Below are positions 33,839-45,038 of a stretch of DNA of 64,000 nt, in pieces; position 1 is the stretch's first letter; each line of letters opens with the position of its first letter. The translations under genes were made by a program, and so were the position numbers. A model generated the notes under the pieces. That model ran no database searches, was not told where the DNA came from, and saw only the letters and a program-made list of their open reading frames with translations. This stretch comes from Dillenia suffruticosa (taxonomy: Eukaryota > Streptophyta > Magnoliopsida > Dilleniales > Dilleniaceae), in contig JAVTVX010000017.1 of NCBI GenBank assembly GCA_033439265.1, forward strand, positions 3,691,001-3,755,000, in the 5' to 3' direction.

Positions 33839-36051
33839 GAAGTTTGGGTGATAAAGAAGTGGATGGTTATATAGGAAGATGGTAAGAAAATTAAAGAGGG
33901 AAAAAAGTTAAGTGGGAAATGAGGTGGGTGCTTAGAAGAACCAAGACCAAATGATGAGGGAGGTTGACTTAATATTTCTCTCCTTATTAAAAAAAAAAGT
34001 AAGAGAGAGAAAGTGTATGTGTGTGAGTGATGAATGAGAGAGAGAGTGAGTTCGTGTGTATGCGTGTGTGTTGGCCAGTCAAATCGGGTCGTTCTTTTCT
34101 TGCTTTCATGATAAGGTGTCAATGCTTTTCGGTGGCCTCTTTGGCTCTCTTCTAAACTTTTTCCTCAATAAAGTGACAGAGAGGGAGAGGGAGAGGGAGA
34201 GAGAAAGAGAGAGAGAATGAGAAAAAGATTCCTCCAATCCCAGAACTTGAAAATGGCAACGCTTTGTTGCTTTAAAAGATACGGATATCGTGAAGCGAAT
34301 GCCGTCTTTACTTGGTAGAGATAGAGAATGTTGAAAAAAAAAAAAAGGCCCACCACAGACAAACATCAATGGCAATAACTAGATCCCTCAATCCTCTTCT
34401 TTGGGAACTGTTGTTTGTAGTGTAGTCCCCAATTTCCCATATTTTATATATTTCACCAAATCCACTTTTTAACCCATTTTGTATTGCAAAATCTGTTGTT
34501 TTCCACTAATGATCATGCACTAGCTACTAGCTACTATCCGTTTCGGGTTCATATTCTCCTATGGATACGATGCCTAGTTGACAACAGTTCATACACTTAA
34601 AATAACAATTATTATCATATACTTCTGTATCACATTAACACTAGACTTTATCCTAAAAAGACAGTTTAATAGTCATAACTTTTCTCCTTCAACTCTCTAA
34701 TTTGGGTTTGAATCTCATATAATCAAAAAAGAAAAATTAATACAAGACTTTTCTATTTTTAAAAATAATTCATATAGGTCGACAATCTTATAATGAACTA
34801 AATATTTAAAAATTCAAGATTTATCATCTATTCACGTCATCAATCTAAGCATGATAATGATTTAAACATGGTTATCCGGGAAATGAAAAAAAAAAAAAAA
34901 AAAAAGGGAAGGAAAAGCAATACCATATCAAAGAAATTATAGAAAGCAAAAACACTCCTTCGTTCACCATTTCTTACGGACTCCTGATTTCTAACAACCA
35001 AAAGGGACTAAGCTGAGTAGGCCCACGCCCATTCCACGTCCCAAGGTCCAAACAATCTTCCCTTTTTCTACGAAGCACATATTCAAAAACCAAAGGCACC
35101 AAAAATGAATTTAAAATTAAATTGATATTTATAATTTGATGGAATTGAGACCTTCATCATTTCTTAAATTGAACTATCAAAAAATTCGAAACAAGTTAAT
35201 GAGTGTAAATTTTATTTTTTATTTTTTATTTTTGGTTTCATTCGAAAGTTTATTTTAGTGGTTTATGTTTCACAAAATTTTGTCAGCGAATTAATTGAAA
35301 TAAGTAGAATTAAATAAAAAGCATTTTATCATGAAATTATCTGATGGGTCGGTTTGAATTTTCAATATTTGGAAAAAATGGTTTGAGATAGATCACATCA
35401 CAGCACCCTTTTTTCCCTTCTTGGTTACCTGGAGGGCAATCTTCTCTTATGGCCTTGACCTCTTGCCCAGCACCTTTCTGATCCATTCATTTCTGCAAGC
35501 ACCGAGATCCAGAGCTAAGCGCCCCTCCAATTAACCTGATCAAGCAAAATTATTGTTTTATTTCAAGTTCCTCATCACCCAAAAAAAAAAATATTCATAC
35601 TACTGTACTTTTTGCACAAGAAAACTTTAATGAAAAAAAAAATTGATCCTTCCGCTCAATATAATCCCTTTGTGGATATTATCCCCTTTTATTATTTAAC
35701 CATGGTTTTATTCTGATATGCTATGCTTCTTTCCTTCAAAGTATTTTTCTATTTTGTTCCTAACTCTGTCAAAACTCAAAACCCTTATGATGATAAATGA
35801 TTCTAATTGTCAAATTTTTATAAGTTTGATTTGTCACTGACATGGCAAACCAAGATTATGAAATTCTTTCTCCACTAGAAGCATGTCTTGGTGCAAGAAT
35901 CGGAATTATTGTCTGTCTAGATGGACTCTTATACCCTCTACTAAGAAAAATGAGGGTCGTATATTTAGGGACTGTTTGGCCTTTATGTGTCTAAGGGTGG
36001 AATTGGTTGGGACGTGCTTCTAATTGATGATGACTTTGTGAAGTAATTAGA
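33839..36051. other. upstream region of WOX4
   Basis: About 2.2 kb with no gene seen. GA/GT-rich microsatellite-like tracts occur at about 34000-34065 and 34175-34220, i.e. CT/AC-rich on the WOX4 strand, with A-runs at about 34330 and 34885. A SINE-B-like element may lie at about 34652-34742. Confidence 0.5.
34652..34742 (+). mobile_element. possible short SINE (family B)
   Basis: A tRNA-like head with TTTAATAGTCATAAC and box-B-like GGGTTTGAATCTC, followed by ATATAATC and an A-rich tail, resembling 53792-53901. Flanks AGACTTTATC/AGACTTTTC may be a diverged target-site duplication. Confidence 0.4.
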
Positions 36052-36063
36052 AAGTAATTATAC

Positions 36064-36084
36064 ATTTTTTTTGGGGTGAAGGAG
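36064..36084 (-). mobile_element. tail-only retroposon insertion (21 bp)
   Basis: A short segment that on the minus strand reads CTTCACCCC plus an A-run lies between AAGTAATTATAC (36052-36063) and AAGAAATTATAC (36085-36096). Confidence 0.5.
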
Positions 36085-36117
36085 AAGAAATTATACTTCA
36101 GTCCTAATATTATCTAA

Positions 36118-37214
36118 CATTACCAGAAAATACGGATTCGGTGACGAAAATTACCGACGGAAAAATATCCGTCGATAATAGTGACAGATTTACGACGGAT
36201 TAACGTCGGATTTTTTACTGAGCGATTAGCGACAGATTAGCGACGGAAATTAGCGATGGATATATTTTCGTCGCTAAACCCTTAAAAAATAAAATAAATA
36301 TATTATAAAATTATCATGATAGATTATCGACAGAATTTTTAGTAACGGAATATTTTTGTCGCTAATTTCAGTCAGTGAATTGGTGAAGGAAAAAAAAATT
36401 AAAAAAATATATTTACACCTTTTAGAGACGGATTAACGACGGAAGATTAGCGACGGATTAGAGACGGATTTTTTTTATTATTTTATTATTTTATTATTTT
36501 ATTATTTATTTTTAATTTTATTTAATAATTCTTTTTTTTCAAAGAATAATATTATTTTATTTTTGCAAATTTTTTATTTTTTATTTTAAGTAAGAATAAA
36601 ATTATTTTATTATTTTATAATAAATTATTTTTAATTTTTTAATTTTAAAATTTATTTAATAATTCTTATTATTTTTATTTTATTTTGCAAAGAATAATAT
36701 TATTTTATTTTTAAAAATTTTTTATTATTTTATTTTAAGTAATAATAAAATTATTTTATTATTTTATAATGAATTATAATTTTATATTATTCTAATATTA
36801 CTAAGAAATAAGAAATAAAGATAATAAGTAAAAAAATATATATATAAATGGATGACTTGTTTAGTTTAGTGTCAAGAGTATTCTCACACCAACATTAACG
36901 CGTAGGTTCGAGTCTCAACGCTAGCACGTGGGCGAGAGGTGATCTGTTCATTTTTTTTATAACTCAAATTAGCGACGGATCCCTGTATGTTGTTGTTTTG
37001 TTTTGTATTTTTTTTTAGTGATAGATTTTTTTTCGTCGCTAATTTGAACCTGATATTTGTGATGAAAAAAAAATAAATCGTTAAAAATTAGCGGTGTCAC
37101 TTTTTGTAACAGATTTAGTAATGAAAAAAATCTGTCGCTGATACATTTCAACGACGAAAAAGGGACTTTCGACGATGGATTTCTCCGTCGCTGAAAGTTC
37201 TTTTTCTAGTAGTA
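36118..37214. mobile_element. non-autonomous CACTA transposon, 1,097 bp
   Basis: Same family as 18480-20042. The ends are decayed: CATTACCAGAAAA on the left, TTTTCTAGTAGTA on the right. The 3-bp duplication TAA (36115-36117 and 37215-37217) is intact. Subterminal GCGACGGA/TCCGTCGC arrays are present. The interior has about two copies of the AT-rich ~140-bp unit and the tRNA-promoter-like module (box A TAGTTTAGTGTC 36862-36873, box B GGTTCGAGTCT 36905-36915). No transposase. Confidence 0.88.
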
Positions 37215-39821
37215 TAACGAGTGGTATTCCACATGTCATACTTGTTCTTCCTTCCATCAACCTTTTATTATACAGTGCTTATTGAAGAAAAATTATATCT
37301 TCAATCAGGGGAAAATATTGAAATTTGTTGAAAGAAATCCGACCAACAACGTGCTAAAAGCATGTTAGAATATGAATGCTACAAAAATACATGCCGAAAA
37401 ACACGGCCGCGATGAAGACTATCGAGCAAAAAAAAAAAAATAATAATAAAAACCACTATCAATCATAAGCTGGCTTGCTCCTGGAATTTTCCGGACCACA
37501 GATTCATGTCACGCCCACCTGATCTTTTGTTTATGACATACAATGCGGAACAAGGAAATAAGAACTCGACAGATTTCCATGACATGCGATCTTGTGTTTT
37601 GAGGTAATATCTGCGCTGTAATGATAAGTTACCTGGTCAATTGATTGTACTAATTTTCACCCATATTAAAAATAGACAAATAATTTCTCGTACAATTAAA
37701 ATTATATATAAATCATACAACTCAAAAAAGTAAAAAAAAAAAAAAAAAATCACATGAATGAATCCGATCACAAAATAATCCCTCTTCCGTTATGAAAATT
37801 TGTCCAACTACATCTCGCCCATGTTTCTTGTTTGGTCTGCTTCCAAATTCTCTCAAGACAAATTCTACCGACTCTGTTTTTATTGATTATGCATATAAAT
37901 AGCATGCAAGAAAGGCGTTTATGAGACAAAAAAAAACAAAAGATGAAACTCTGCAATCGAGTAATACACGTAAGTAAATAATTATGCCTGTTGCCAAATA
38001 GTCTTTCTTACTTGTGTCCTCCAACACTGTTTTTGTCCTTAAATAATTAAATCATTCTATTTGTTATTGTCCCCACGGAAATGGGGCCCTTCACCATATT
38101 CACCTTCGAAGAAGTAAAAATAGGAGGGGAGAAGGAATAATTTGCTGCACATTCACATGTTTGTCGTTCTCTCTCTCCCTTTTTTTTTTTTTTTCGTCAC
38201 CAAAATTTAAATTTTATTTGATTAATACAATCTGAATATTATAAAATTTATTTTAGGGATTAACTTTCTTAAATCTTTTTCGTTATTCTCAGAGATTAAA
38301 CTCAAAATCTCTTATTAAGAGATGGAGTGTCTGACCACTCAACACAAAAAAATTTAATCTCATCATCTTTCTTAAAATTAAATAATTAATGAATTCAGTT
38401 CATTTCCACTGAAATATAGATTTTATTTGTAAATGAATTTATGTATTTAAAACTAAAAATTAAAATATAAAATTAATTAATTTTTATATTTGGAATAATA
38501 AAAAAATTTAAAATAAAATTTATTTTTAATTATTATTATTTACTTAATTATCTCTTTTTTAAGGTCAATTAAGTAATTTGCAAATTACACCTTTTTCTAT
38601 AGATTATAAAAAAAAAATATTCTCTATTTATTAGAAAAAATAACTGGCTAAACCATCATTTGGAGAGCAATGGATAAATTGATAGTGCGATTTACATTTA
38701 AAAATTAATATAGCTGCAGTTTAAAACCCACACGAAGGAAGCTGTAGATACCGTCAGAGCAGCTTTTGAATAATTACTCCTCCATAATTAGGACCCCCCA
38801 AGAACTCTGGATCGTAAACATAAATTTCCTCCTACAGCTGTCAGAGGGTTGGAGGAGAGGAAATATCAACAACTTTGAAAGACCATTGGCCGGCAGTCAT
38901 TCGATCTTGAGGCTAAATGGTTTTAGGACAATGATGCTAACCTTGACCAACGTAAGATTGTGTACCCAAAATTGTAAACCAACACAATCTTTCGATCTAA
39001 CGTAAGCCAAAGACCGATTGCATGTGCCCCCTCACGCCACTAATCACGACAATTGTTTTTAGATTTCTTGTCTTTTAGAAAATTTCTACCTAAAGATAAT
39101 AGGCCTTCATTATTTTGTACCTATAATTTGATTTTAAAAAATGCTATTCCACGCGGCACAAGATTATTGATTTGATTATCTTACAACAACTATATCTTGT
39201 CGGATAAAAATATTAGCAGTCGTTCACAGCGATCTAACGATCATTAATCCTGTAGATATCAATACCCACAAAAATAATAAAAAGTTTTTATAATTTCATG
39301 TAAATCATGTTTTATATATACATCATAAAAATATTGTCTGGAATGTGTACTTTAAGGATTTTCCAATTTAACTCCCCAGTTAGTGTCGGATATGTACTTG
39401 GAATTTAATTGTGTATTTGGATTTTGGTTCTGTACTTGCTTGCTTAGCCTGAAAAATATTTATATATTGAATGGAAAAAAGTGCGACGCTGCTTTTTATT
39501 TTTGTGTAAATTACATACAAGAACGGAGGAAAAAATTGCACCGGGCTATCTGGGGTGTGTTTAATCGTAGAAAATATTTTCTAATTTTTTATTTCTAATA
39601 TTTTCATATTTTCTATTTCTAAATAAAAGAATAGAAAATTTTAAAAATATATTAAAAAATACATACTTTTCAAATTCTCAAAAAACTGAACAAAAATATG
39701 AATTTTATTTATAATAAAAAAATAGTAGAAAACAACTTTAACACTGTTTTTTATTTCTCTTTATAAATTGAAAATTCATATTTTTTTAATTTTCATTTTT
39801 TAAAATTGAAAAGTGAAATAT

Positions 39822-39830
<9 letters not shown>
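37215..39830. other. intergenic stretch
   Basis: No gene recognised. A possible retroposon lies at about 38179-38347 (minus strand): an A-tail of 16 bases, a box-A-like TTGAGTGGTC and a box-B-like GAGTTTAATCTC, but no clear target-site duplication. Confidence 0.5.
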
Positions 39831-39864
<34 letters not shown>

Positions 39865-39893
39865 GTTAAATCACTAGACTTTTCCCTTGAGAC
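39831..39893 (-). mobile_element. truncated retroposon with a (TA)n tail, 63 bp
   Basis: Perfect flanking repeat AATATTTGAATATA (39817-39830 and 39894-39907). Read on the minus strand the insert has AGTCTAGTGATTTAACC, a tRNA box-A-like stretch, followed by about 30 bp of TA repeat in place of poly(A). Confidence 0.55.
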
Positions 39894-40039
39894 AATATTT
39901 GAATATAATTTCATTTTTTTGGGAAACGTTTTCTGATTTATTTTTCATGACTAAAGGTACCTTTAATTTCTCAAAGTTTTATTAAAATTACTATAATTGA
40001 AATAATTGTGCTAAATCAAATTTGGTCATTGTAGTTATT

Positions 40040-40060
40040 TATTTATTTTTTTGGTGCCGA
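40040..40060 (-). mobile_element. tail-only retroposon insertion (21 bp)
   Basis: A perfect 15-bp duplication, GTCATTGTAGTTATT (40025-40039 and 40061-40075), flanks an insert that reads TCGGCACC plus an A-rich tail on the minus strand. Confidence 0.72.
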
Positions 40061-40075
40061 GTCATTGTAGTTATT

Positions 40076-43000
40076 GATTGTCCAGTGTTTATGTAAATTG
40101 GAGAGCTCTCCTCACGGATTTGATATACTAATGTTTTAAAAGTGATAGAGAGTTTGATTGGTATAAATCTTTAAAATAATATAATTATGCAAGTAAAAGG
40201 AAACAAACACCCCAGTTTTCTTGTCTGAATGGCTCTTCAAGAAAAGGATGAAACTGGGGTTGTGCAGTGCAAACTAATCATTATTTTCCAAAAGCAAAAC
40301 ATATACATCATTATCTTCCAGAAATTGTAATTGATTGAGGTAATTGTGATTTAGTTACATCTTTATTGAAGGCAAATCGAATATGAGGAGGCGGGTCCAT
40401 GTACCCCTTTTTCATCACAAAAAAGCACTAGCCAGTCAGGTGTTTTTTGACAGGGCATATTACCCCCCCACAAAAATAGCTGGTCCCCAAATCTAAGTCA
40501 TAAAGAAGAGAGATGCAAAAGGGTGAAAACGAAATGAAAACTGTAATGTCCACGAATCCATAGGATTGGAGTGCAAAATTTGGAAAATGTTGGTCTTAAT
40601 TATGTTTGCTTGTCAGGATTTGTCATCAGCTCAAAAAATACGAAAATATATGATAAATTGGGTGAAGAAGTGAGAAACTCTGGTTAGAAAGCTATGATTT
40701 GAAATGGGGTTGTCGGTCAAAGAAAAAGAAGAGGTGATTGATGAGGGGGGAGGGGGTTTGGATTGGAATGGAAACCATGGGGTGAGACCCCACACAGTGG
40801 AAGAAACGGTGGGAATCCATCATGCAGGAAGACATTTGCCATCATTTGCACGTGTCCCATTTGGGCCACACCCTCCTGACAAGCTCCACATTTACACCAA
40901 CAAAGACAAACTGTAGCTTTAAATTACTTCTCTCTCTGCAATTTTTCTCAGGTTTATACTGCTAACCGATGAGTTATGATAACAATGACTAAGAAACAAT
41001 CCACACGGTTGGATTAAGAGGGTCACACGGAGACAATGCCGTGCCATCATTTCCCTACTGATAATCAAGTAGAGGACGAAGGAAAATTTACATCCTATGT
41101 GGCTGGCAGAATTTATGGTTTCCCAAAGTAATTCTCACATGCAATAAGACGTCAGCACTTTATTTTATGTTGCAAATCTCCTGCACCAATTCTAAATGAA
41201 AAGTAATTCCTATTAGGGATGAACATAAATTTCAATTATTGATGTCATGTTTTTTTGGCAAAATGATACTTCCACATTTGTGAAAGATGAAAATTTGAAA
41301 GGAAAAAAAAAATCATTTTCATCCTCAACAAAACTTACTTTCTACCAGACATTGTTAAAGAAAATTTTGCCCAACTTTTTTTTTTGTGGAAAAAAATCAT
41401 TTCAATATCTAAGAAATAAAATTCTAAATCCAATATTATCATTTCAGCAATTAATTTATTAATATATAAATTACTAAAAACTTTTATATATTAAAAATTC
41501 AAATTTAGATAATCATAAGTTCTATTCTTAGATTAATCGGGCAATCAACGCAACCGGCACAACTCAAATCAATTGGATATGATGTATATATTAAAGAATT
41601 TTTAATCATCATGAACCCCGATTGGCGCTATACTTGTCATGTCTCCGGTGACAACCCGACCGAATTAGGAAATTTCCCCTCTAAAGGTCCCCTACGGGAG
41701 TTATTGGGTGGGAAGGATTCATCACTTTCCTTATTTTCGTTCTATAATAATTGGACTACTTTTATAGTTTTATTTATATCAAATATAAATTTTATTTTTT
41801 ATAAAAAAATACAATCAAACATAATTAAACTTGATTCATCATCTGTATTGTATTGTTACCGTAACTATGAGTGAAAACTATACACGTTCGGGTTTCAGGA
41901 AACCTGAGAGTTGAAGGTTATTTTTGGTATTTTGATTCTCTCACCTTGGGGCGTGCTTTGACGGGCTTCTTTGTGTTGCAAAAATAATAATTTGCGCATA
42001 TTGAAATTAGAGCTATAGGAAATTATCTCCAAATATACTATAAAAAAAATGTGGGGCAGCCTTGTAATTTGTAACTTTATTATCAGAGACTATTATTCAG
42101 TATAAAATTTTATATTATTTTGTTTATATATTTATCGAATAAAATAAAAATATTCTATTTGAATTAATAAAAACGCTCCCTTTTCTATTTTCTGAATTGC
42201 TTGTTATTATTTCACAACTTGTAGATTGATTTACTTTAGTTGCCCGGAAGAGTAAAGAAATGGGTTGGTTTGAAGGGGGAGAGAAGGGAGTTTGTAATCT
42301 TCGTGATCTACTTTTTGCTTGATTGGCTTTATATTTCTATGCCCTAGTTTTCCCTTTGTTTGGAAACCTTTTTTTAAATTGGAAATTGATGGAAAGAGAT
42401 TGATTGATGATCCCACTTTATTTTATGCCAAATAAAGTGAATGTGGTGAGGGTAGCCATCATTGTTTGGATCGAAATTTATTCCCGACTGGATTTTGGAA
42501 GTGGTAGCTTTATACAAATATGGATTCATTGGCCTTATGGATCATAGAACCATTCCTTTTAACTTTTAGAAGAATTTTCATTTTTCTCAACTTAATATAT
42601 GGTGAAGCGAGAGAGAGAGAGAGATGACTGCATAGTGCAAGAGACAGTCAAGTCTTTGTTAGGAAAAGTAGGTGCAGATGTGCAAATGGGGAGAGAATAG
42701 AGATTTGTTGAGAGATGAATGGATGACAGTGTAAAGCACAAATTTTGAAGTGATGGCACTGAAAGATGCTCATGTAACCACAAGCTTTTCCAATCGAGAA
42801 ATTTTTTTGATGAAAATTTTCATTTTCCTTTTTTTTTTAAATAATTATTTTTCTGATCAGATTTTATATAAATTTTGGTTTAGAAAGACTTTTCTTGATG
42901 ACAATTTTTGAAATGATATTAACTTCGATTTACTTATGAAAATTGAAATGCTACGAAATAATCATACCTGAGATTGATATAGTTTTTAATTGAATGAAAA

Positions 43001-43112
43001 TTAAAGAAATTTGAACTCAATTCAAAAGGTTGTTATATGTATTTACAAAACTTTTAATCATTGAAGTGATAAAATTTTATGTCGATAATTTTTTCAGATG
43101 TTTTGACATAAT
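40076..43112. other. intergenic stretch
   Basis: About 3 kb without a recognisable gene. Open frames here are short, lack family similarity and sit in AT-rich sequence. Confidence 0.5.
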
Positions 43113-43201
43113 TTTTTTTTAGTTATTCAAGAATCTGAATCTGAGATCATCAGATTGGGGGATGGAGGTTTGTACCACTAAACTATCCCTTTGGGGACGT
43201 G
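43113..43201 (-). mobile_element. short tRNA-derived SINE (family B), 89 bp
   Basis: On the minus strand it reads GATAGTTTAGTGGTACAAAC (box A), then CAGATTCAGATTCTTG (box-B region), then AATAACT plus an A-run. Flanked by TTTTGACATAAT (43101-43112)/TCTTGGCATAAT (43202-43213). Confidence 0.65.
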
Positions 43202-43821
43202 TCTTGGCATAATTGTATTTGAAAAAGTTGAAATTAGATTCAATTAAATTTTATTAAATTTTTTAACATTAGAAAATTATTAGGAAAGTGATATTAGAAA
43301 ATATTGAAATAATAAAATAAATAATAACAAATTCAGGAAAGGTAAAATATCCAAACAATGCTTATATAATTTCAACCATTGTATCGTTGAATTCTAATTT
43401 CCATTTCCCGGGTTTGAGAAGGACCAGAGAGTAAAAAAAAAAAAAAGGGACCAGAGAAGTAGGCCCAAAAAGAACCGAATGATGTAGATGAAAAAATTTT
43501 AGCGGCCGTCACAGACTAAAAAGCCCATCAAGGGGTTGGCCGAGGCCATGTTTGGCCCAGCTTTATTTTTTAAGGCATTGAGGTTAAGTTTTAGGTGCAG
43601 AGGACAAGGCGCGTCCCTAATTTTTAGGCAGTTAGAATTGGTTTGGTTTGGGGAGATCCCATATGCCCGAGCCTGGCCCAAAGGTTAGTATATTGAAAAT
43701 TATGAAAACCATCACAGGTATAGCCTTACCTTACACTTTGCAAACCCTTATTGCAAAAAACTTACTCTTTGTATCTTGATATTAGAGGTGTTCAACGTGT
43801 CTATCATAATTGATTTTGCAT
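43202..43821. other. intergenic stretch
   Basis: No gene seen. ATAATTGATTTTGCAT at 43806-43821 is the left target-site duplication of the SINE that follows. Confidence 0.5.
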
Positions 43822-43983
43822 GACCGAGTTTCGATTTCTATTGGGAGTATCAGATTCTCATATGTATGAAACGTTCCCTATTGGGAGACCCGCCTTCCGA
43901 AAGGAGCCACTGCAACGATCGATTTGGATTAGTCAGAACGAAATTCTGAATACCGAACGGTGTTCAAGACATAATACTAAAAA
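43822..43983 (+). mobile_element. 5'-truncated SINE (family A), 162 bp
   Basis: A perfect 16-bp duplication, ATAATTGATTTTGCAT (43806-43821 and 43984-43999). The element begins inside box B (GACCGAGTTTCGATT) and continues through CCCTATTGGGAGACC to the usual 3' end TTCAAGACATAATACT plus an A-run. It lacks the box-A half of the head. Confidence 0.88.
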
Positions 43984-44409
43984 ATAATTGATTTTGCATC
44001 ATATCCACCCGCTACTGCTCCTTAGATTCTAACCAACATTCTTAAATATCCTATCTTCCATCATATCATTCTCTAAATTTTAATTTTCTCATGTAGCTGT
44101 AAAATATGAACGATTGTGTCTTCAACTTAGATCAAAAAGTTTGAAGCCACAGCAACGAAACAAGGGCAATGAGACAAGATTTAGTTCGGTCAGGTTAATA
44201 ATCAATTACCAAGATATTTTTGTTGTTCACACAAACCTCATCAAAAATTCTCTCGCAAAACCCCCAATTTCGCTCTTTTTAGGTCATCTCAATTTGCTCT
44301 TCCAATCCTTAAAAAATCGTTTTATTTTCAATCTATCACTTTTGGGAACAAAATGAATTTGCCGAGTGTATGTGGTCTAGAAGGAAGAGTCATCATCAAC
44401 AGAGAACAC

Positions 44410-45038
44410 TCAATACATTGTTGGTGTTGGAAACCCTGTTCCGCCGGCTAAGGTGGTGCGGTTGAGTGATCGGGCTCTCGTTTGCTGGCCTTGGTTGTGT
44501 GCATAGTATTGTGCTTCGTAACAGCTTATCGTGGATGTTGAATTGACGTATACCGTCTGATTTTCATCTTTTAGATCAATTTTCCTGGCCAGGAATGGTA
44601 ATCCTATCCGATTTGTGAAGCCAATGCCCAGACTTTGACTTTCTCCATGTTGAACCTCTAAATTATAGGAAATTGAACCCAATTAGGTTTAAATGCACCA
44701 TTGAAGCCATTGTATATGATTTGGGAAATTAAGACAGGGAAATATATTAAATGCCCGGGATTGCAGTATCTAACACATGGGGTAGTATCAAACTAAACAA
44801 GTTGCCTTCGTTGATTGTGTGTTTGATATGGGATATATTAAAACATTCCTAAATTATGAGATTTGATCCCAATTCTTTTTTTTTTGGTTTTTGGGTCAAA
44901 AAGTGAATCTGAACCAATAATTGAAAATTGAATAATCGAGAAACTAAATGCTCACCCCCAGCAGATTTGATCACTTTTTTGCCTTTGATGATGATTGTTG
45001 AATCGTGGGTTACCAAAGATTGCTGCTTGCTGCTTTTG
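44410..45038 (-). other. unidentified possible two-exon coding segment
   Basis: Two segments, 45038-44956 and 44657-44410, join in phase. The acceptor AATTTCAG precedes the first, donor GGGG|GTGAGC closes it, and acceptor ATAATTTAG opens the second. The joined frame is about 109 codons and ends in a stop. It reads like protein (KGKKVIKSAGG | EVQHGESQSLGIGF ... TTLAGGTGFPTPTMY), but I recognise no family. No ATG lies in this frame within the first segment, so an upstream exon would be needed. A TATATAATA motif on the minus strand near 45215 could be a TATA box. It may be a small gene, a gene fragment or chance. Confidence 0.28.

Noticed and set aside
40704-40916. 70-codon frame starting MGLSVKEKEEVIDEGGG
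   Set aside because: Glycine-rich and short, with no homologue recognised. Composition follows a GA/GT-rich patch.
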